A stretch of 39,724 nucleotides of DNA from Streptomyces hyderabadensis (GTDB lineage Bacteria > Actinomycetota > Actinomycetes > Streptomycetales > Streptomycetaceae): assembly GCF_020404845.1 (NCBI RefSeq), contig NZ_JAIOJZ010000061.1:1-39724 (forward strand), read 5' to 3'. Numbering within the stretch: position 1 is the first letter of the stretch; the number at the start of each line of letters is the position of its first letter. This document shows positions 35,261 to 39,724 of this stretch, piece by piece. The position numbers and the translations under genes are program-made. The notes below the pieces were generated by a model. The model had not been told where the DNA came from, did not search any database, and saw nothing but the letters and a program-made list of their open reading frames with translations.

Positions 35261-35262
35261 GC

Positions 35263-38200
35263 TCACCTCTGTTCCCTCGTCTCGATCCACCGGCGCAGGG
35301 CCTCGGCGGTCAGTGCCGCCTTCTCCTCCACCAGCGTGAAATGGTTGGCGGCCACGGTGACGGCGGTGTGCTCCGCCCGCCACGGCCGCGCCTGCCAGCT
35401 CGTGTCGCCCTCGGGGGCGTCGAAGAACGGCTCGGCCGACTGCACGAACAGGACGGGGGCCGTGACTTCGCCGGGCGGCAGGTCGAACATCGCCTCGCCC
35501 CACACGGCCATCCCGGTCAGCCGGGCCGACTCGAACCCGCCGAACGCGGCCTCCTTCGCCAGCAGCCCGTGGGCCAGCTCGTCCAGCGGCACCCCGGACG
35601 CGGAGTCCCGCTCGACGGGGAAGGTGTCCAGCATCGCGACACCGGCGACCTGCTCCACGCCCCGCGTCTGAAGATGGGCGGCCACGGCGTGCGCGAAGGC
35701 GCCGCCCGAGGAGTAGCCGGCCAGCGCGAACGGCCCGCCGTCGGCCACCCGCAGCACGCTCTCGGCCAGCGCCGCCACCGCGGCGGATCCGTCGGCGGGC
35801 AGACTCTCACCCGCGGCGAAGCCCGGCAGCGGCACCGCCGACACCGGCCGGACACCGCTGAACGCCGCGGCCAGCCGGGCGAACTGCTGGATGCCGCCGG
35901 TCGCCATCGGCGTACTGAGGAAGATCAGCCGGGTGGGTGCCGGACCGTCCGCGAGGGCGCCGGCCCGCGAGGCGTGCTCGCCGGCCTCGTCCGCGGTGAA
36001 CCGGGGCCGGATCGCCGCGGCCGCCTGGAGCAGCGCGAATCCCGCGGCGCTCTGCCCCGACCGGACCGCCGTGCGGAACATCCCGCCCAGCGTCTCGTCC
36101 GCCGACTCCCCCGCCGCGCCGGTGGACCGCTCGGGCCTCGGGCCGTCCGCCTGCTCCTCGAACGCCTCGCCCAGCCGTTCGGCGAGCCCGGCCGGGCTCT
36201 TGCTGTCGAAGACGACCATCGGGGGCAGGTCCAGCCCGGTGGTCCGGGCCAGCGCGGTCCTCAGCTCCATCGCCGTCAGGGAGTCGAACCCCGACTCCAG
36301 GAAGTCGCGTTCGGCGTCCAGCGCCTCCTTGTCGGCGTGGCCCAGCAGCTCTGCCGCGACCGTCCGGACCAGGTCGGACAGTTCGGCACGGCGGGTCTCG
36401 GCGTCCAGCCCGGCCAGCCTGCGCCGCAGCGCCCCGTCCGCACCGGCCGACGCACTCGCCGTACGACGGACCCGGCCGGCCGGCAGCAGCTCCCGGAAGA
36501 CCGGCGGTGCCTCACCCGCCGCCCCGGCCATCGCCCTGACGTCCAGCGCCGCCACGACCAGGGCGGGCTCGGCCTGCCGGGCCGCGAGGTCGAACAGGTC
36601 CAGGCCCCGGTCCGCGGACAGGCCGCGCATGCCGGTACGGCCGACCCGCCGCAACTGCGCCTCGCTCAGCGCACCGGCCATGCCGCCGGTCTCCGTCCAC
36701 ATGCCCCAGCCCAGCGACTGCGCGGGCAGCCCCTCGGCCCGACGCCGGGCGGCCAGGGCGTCCAGGTAGGCGTTGGCCGCCGCGTACCCGGCCTGCCCGG
36801 CGTTGCCGAGGGTTCCGGTGGCGGAGGAGAAGAGCACGAACGCGCCCAACGGCTGCTCGCGGGTCAGCTCGTGCAGGTGCCTGGCCGCGTCGGCCTTGGG
36901 CGCCAGCACCGCGTCGACCCGGTCGGGGGTGAGCCCGTCGATCAGGCCGTCGTCCACGACCCCGGCCGCGTGGACGACACCGGTGAGCCGGACCCCGCGC
37001 AGCAGGTCCGCCAGCGCGTCCCGGTCGGCGACGTCGCAGGCCGCGAACGTCACCTCGGCCCCCAGCCCGGTCAGCTCGGCCCGCAGGTCCTCGGCTCCCG
37101 GGGCCGCCGCCCCGCGTCGGCCGACCAGCAGCAGTTCGCGTACTCCGTGCTCGCGCACCAGGTGCCGCGCCACCAGCGCACCGAGCGCTCCGGTGGCGCC
37201 GGTGACGAGCACGGTGCCCTCGCCGTCGAACCGGGAGGACGGCACGTCCTCCTCCGCGACGGGCAGGCGGGACAGCCGCGCCACCCTGACCGCTCCGTCC
37301 CGGACGACGACCTGCGGCTCGCCGACCGCGAGGATCTGCGCGGGGTCCACCGGGCCGTCCACGTCGGCGAGCACCAACCGGTCGGGGTGCTCCCACTGGG
37401 CCGAGCGCACCAGCCCCCACACCGCGGCGCCCGCGAGGTCGGTGGGCGGCCCGTCGGGCAGCGCCACCGCTCCCCGGGTCACCACGAGCAGCCGGGCACC
37501 GGGCTCGGCCTCGGCCTCGGTGAGGAAGCGCGTGATCCGCTCCAGGGCCCCGTGCACGGCCTGGTGGACGCCGTCGGCGCCTCCCGCCTCGTACACCTCG
37601 ACCGCGGACGGCTGTGCGGCCTGGGCACCGGACGCCTCCCGCCAGTCGAGACGGTAGAGATCGTCATGGCCGCCACCGGTCACCGTGAGCCGCTGCGGGT
37701 CCACGGGCCGGCCGAGCACCGCGCCGACGGTGAGCACCGGGGCGCCCTCGTCGTCGGCGAGGGCCAGCCGGAGTCCGCCGTCGTCGAGCCGCGTGATCCG
37801 GACCCGCAGCCGGGTCGCCCCGACCGCGTGCAGGGACACCCCGGTCCAGGCGAACGGCAGCACCGCGGGACGCTCCTGGTCCGCCCCCTCGACCAGGGAG
37901 GCGTGCAGCACCGCGTCGAGCAGGGCCGGGTGCAGGTGGAATCCGGCCGGATCGGTGCCCTCGGGGAGGACCACCTCCGCGAACAGCTCGTTCCCGTGCC
38001 GCCACACGCGCCGCAGTCCCTGGAACGCCGGTCCGTACACGTAGTCCTGGTCGGCCAGCCAGTCGTACGCCCCCTCGGTCCCGACGGGCTCCGCCCCGGC
38101 CGGGGGCCACTCCGCCGGTCCGGACGGCTCCCCCGGTGCCGCGGGAGCAACCGCCCCGAGCGCGTGCAGCGTCCAGGGTTCGGTTCCCGTACGGCCGTGG

Positions 38201-39724
38201 ACGGTGACCTCGCGGCGCCCGGCCTCGTCGGGGGAACCGACGCTGACCTGCACCTGCACCTGGCCGTCCGCCGGAATCACCAGCGGTGCGTGCAGGGAGA
38301 GTTCGGTGACCGTGTCACAGCCGACCTCGCCTCCCGCCTGGAGCGCCATCTCGACGAAGCCGGTGCCCGGGAACAGCACGGTGCCCAGCACCTGGTGATC
38401 GGCGAGCCACGGGTGGGTGGCCGTCGACAGGCGCCCGGTCAGCACCAGCCCGTCGGCACCGGCCAGCGGTACGACGTCCAGCCCGAAGCCATCGGCGCCG
38501 CGGTGGTCGGCCTCCTGGGCGATCCAGTAGTGCCGGCGCTGGAAGGCGTAGGTGGGCAGGTCCACCCGCCGGGCCCCGGTACCGGCGTAGAACGCGGCCC
38601 AGTCCGCGGCGACGCCGGACACGGCCAGTGCACCCACCGCCGCCGCCACGCCCACACCCTCGCCCTGCCCGCGCCGCACCGACGGCACCACGACGGTCCG
38701 CCCGTCCGGCACCGACGCGGGCACCACACCCGACAGCACACCCTCCGGACCGACCTCCAGGAACCGGGTCACCCCCTCGGAGGCGGCAACCGTCACCGCG
38801 TCCGCGAAACGCACCGTGGCGCGGACTTGGCCCACCCAGTACGCCGCATCGGTGAGATCGGCGTCGGGCGCGACGGTGGAAGCGATCGACAACCGCGGCT
38901 CGCTGTAGGCGAGTTCACGGGCGACCGTCTCGAAGTCGGCCAGCATCGGCTCCATCAGCGGGGAGTGGAAGGCGTGGGAGACCCGCAGACGGCGGGTGCG
39001 ACGGTCGGCGAACTGCTCCGCCACCGCCAGGACGGCCTTCTCCTCACCTGACAGCACCACCGAGCCCGGTGCGTTGACCGCTGCCAACGACACCTCATCG
39101 CCCAGGTGCGGTGCGACCTCGTCTTCGGTGGCTTCGACCGCGACCATCGCACCACCCTCGGGCAATGCGTCCATCAACCGGCCCCGCGCCGCCACCAGGC
39201 GCGCCGCATCCTCCAACGACCACACCCCGGCCACATACGCAGCCGTCAGCTCACCGATCGAGTGGCCCACCAGTACATCCGGCGTGACACCCCACGACTC
39301 CCAGAGCCGGAACAGGGCGCTCTCGAACGCGAACAGAGCAGCCTGCGTGAACACCGTCCGCTCCAGCAACGCGGCGTCCTCACCCCACACCACCTCCCGC
39401 AACGGACACTCCAGATAGCGGTCCAGCTCCGTCACGGCCGCGTCGAACGCCTCCGCGAACACCGGGAACGAGGCGTACAACTCCCGGCCCATCCCCAGCC
39501 GCTGGGCGCCCTGTCCAGAGAACAGGAACGCCGTCCCGCCCGACATCCGCCGCTCGGGAACAGCACTCTCCAAAGCGGCCAGCAGCTCGTCCCTGCTCGT
39601 CCCGGCCACCGCGGCCCGGTACTCCAGCGCCGCACGCGTCGTGCCAAGCGACAGCCCCACGTCCGAGGGATGCAGCCCTGGCCGGTCAGCCAGGTAAGAG
39701 ACCAGCCGGCTCACCTGCGCCCGC
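35263..39724 (-). CDS. Terminal modular type I PKS, AT(malonyl)-DH-KR-ACP-TE visible, 5' end beyond window (partial)
   Basis: The last PKS of the line. The frame is open to the right edge, so the KS and start lie outside. The visible part begins in the KS-AT linker. AT: GHSIGE with Ser at bases 39259-39261, HAFH at 38965-38976, hence malonyl-CoA. DH: His at 38395-38397 (HQVLGTVLFP), Asp at 37915-37917. KR: Val-Asp-Asp (36950-36958, B-type) and Tyr at 36784-36786. ACP: Ser at 36280-36282 (GFDSL). TE: GYSSG with nucleophile Ser at 35710-35712, an Asp in AMLDTF and His at 35341-35343 (ANHFTL). The TE should close the macrolactam after deprotection of the amine. DH and KR without an ER predict an alpha,beta-unsaturated amide. 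It is coupled to the aminopeptidase gene. Confidence 0.96.
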   Translation of the reverse strand, partial: RAQVSRLVSYLADRPGLHPSDVGLSLGTTRAALEYRAAVAGTSRDELLAALESAVPERRMSGGTAFLFSGQGAQRLGMGRELYASFPVFAEAFDAAVTELDRYLECPLREVVWGEDAALLERTVFTQAALFAFESALFRLWESWGVTPDVLVGHSIGELTAAYVAGVWSLEDAARLVAARGRLMDALPEGGAMVAVEATEDEVAPHLGDEVSLAAVNAPGSVVLSGEEKAVLAVAEQFADRRTRRLRVSHAFHSPLMEPMLADFETVARELAYSEPRLSIASTVAPDADLTDAAYWVGQVRATVRFADAVTVAASEGVTRFLEVGPEGVLSGVVPASVPDGRTVVVPSVRRGQGEGVGVAAAVGALAVSGVAADWAAFYAGTGARRVDLPTYAFQRRHYWIAQEADHRGADGFGLDVVPLAGADGLVLTGRLSTATHPWLADHQVLGTVLFPGTGFVEMALQAGGEVGCDTVTELSLHAPLVIPADGQVQVQVSVGSPDEAGRREVTVHGRTGTEPWTLHALGAVAPAAPGEPSGPAEWPPAGAEPVGTEGAYDWLADQDYVYGPAFQGLRRVWRHGNELFAEVVLPEGTDPAGFHLHPALLDAVLHASLVEGADQERPAVLPFAWTGVSLHAVGATRLRVRITRLDDGGLRLALADDEGAPVLTVGAVLGRPVDPQRLTVTGGGHDDLYRLDWREASGAQAAQPSAVEVYEAGGADGVHQAVHGALERITRFLTEAEAEPGARLLVVTRGAVALPDGPPTDLAGAAVWGLVRSAQWEHPDRLVLADVDGPVDPAQILAVGEPQVVVRDGAVRVARLSRLPVAEEDVPSSRFDGEGTVLVTGATGALGALVARHLVREHGVRELLLVGRRGAAAPGAEDLRAELTGLGAEVTFAACDVADRDALADLLRGVRLTGVVHAAGVVDDGLIDGLTPDRVDAVLAPKADAARHLHELTREQPLGAFVLFSSATGTLGNAGQAGYAAANAYLDALAARRRAEGLPAQSLGWGMWTETGGMAGALSEAQLRRVGRTGMRGLSADRGLDLFDLAARQAEPALVVAALDVRAMAGAAGEAPPVFRELLPAGRVRRTASASAGADGALRRRLAGLDAETRRAELSDLVRTVAAELLGHADKEALDAERDFLESGFDSLTAMELRTALARTTGLDLPPMVVFDSKSPAGLAERLGEAFEEQADGPRPERSTGAAGESADETLGGMFRTAVRSGQSAAGFALLQAAAAIRPRFTADEAGEHASRAGALADGPAPTRLIFLSTPMATGGIQQFARLAAAFSGVRPVSAVPLPGFAAGESLPADGSAAVAALAESVLRVADGGPFALAGYSSGGAFAHAVAAHLQTRGVEQVAGVAMLDTFPVERDSASGVPLDELAHGLLAKEAAFGGFESARLTGMAVWGEAMFDLPPGEVTAPVLFVQSAEPFFDAPEGDTSWQARPWRAEHTAVTVAANHFTLVEEKAALTAEALRRWIETREQR
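38800..39535 (-). repeat. AT-domain homology block, copy 3
   Basis: The AT of the terminal PKS is nearly identical in DNA to 17598-18334 (module 2) and close to 2521-3256. Similarity stops abruptly at both ends, at FLFSGQG and at the TVRFADA segment. The post-AT linker here (38560-38795) is unlike the other two, so only the catalytic core is shared by all three. Confidence 0.8.

Noticed and set aside
1..39724. CRISPR arrays, tRNA or rRNA genes, and riboswitches
   Set aside because: No regularly spaced short repeats outside coding DNA and no cloverleaf or rRNA-like sequence were seen; gaps between genes are short and explained by promoters or hairpins.

Overview
The window is a 39.7-kb piece of a high-GC actinomycete chromosome, most likely Streptomyces or a close relative. 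The GC content is very high, third codon positions are G/C-rich and GTG starts are common. Essentially all of it is one modular type I polyketide synthase (PKS) cluster. The gene set matches the vicenistatin (vin) family of macrolactam clusters, which start the chain with a beta-amino acid, and it is combined with a complete methoxymalonyl-ACP extender cassette. The predicted product is a polyene macrolactam. Its exact identity cannot be read from this window because at least two PKS genes run off the ends.

Layout: (1) 1-4977, minus: a PKS with an N-terminal docking coil and one KS-AT-DH-KR-ACP module, running off the left edge. (2) 5249-8592, plus: 3-hydroxyacyl-CoA dehydrogenase, free ACP, acyl-CoA dehydrogenase and FkbH. 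With the convergent O-methyltransferase (8670-9347, minus) they make up the five methoxymalonyl-ACP functions, in the same order as asm13-17 of ansamitocin. (3) 9358-31347, minus: one tightly coupled operon running P450, ferredoxin, adenylation enzyme 1, PLP decarboxylase, glutamate mutase S, glutamate mutase E, the 5319-residue loading/modules 1-3 PKS, then the O-methyltransferase. (4) 31418-34296: adenylation enzyme 2 (minus), a free ACP (plus) and a discrete acyltransferase (minus). (5) 34358-39724, minus: an aminopeptidase of the proline-iminopeptidase family, and upstream of it the last PKS gene, which ends in a thioesterase and is cut at its 5' end by the right edge.

How the genes work together (sequence plus vin-family knowledge): glutamate mutase makes 3-methylaspartate. 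Adenylation enzyme 1 loads it on the free ACP, and the PLP enzyme decarboxylates it to 3-aminoisobutyryl-ACP. Adenylation enzyme 2 caps the amine with an amino acid. The discrete acyltransferase moves the capped starter to the N-terminal ACP of the 5319-residue PKS. Every one of the five modules that is at least partly visible carries DH and KR but no ER, so each should leave a C=C bond. The thioesterase closes the macrolactam after the aminopeptidase removes the cap. The P450/ferredoxin pair probably oxidises the product. No regulator, transporter, sugar gene, RNA gene, insertion sequence or CRISPR array was seen. A repeated TAGGGGT-type motif sits in four promoter regions and suggests one pathway-specific activator encoded outside the window. 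No gap between genes exceeds about 270 bases.
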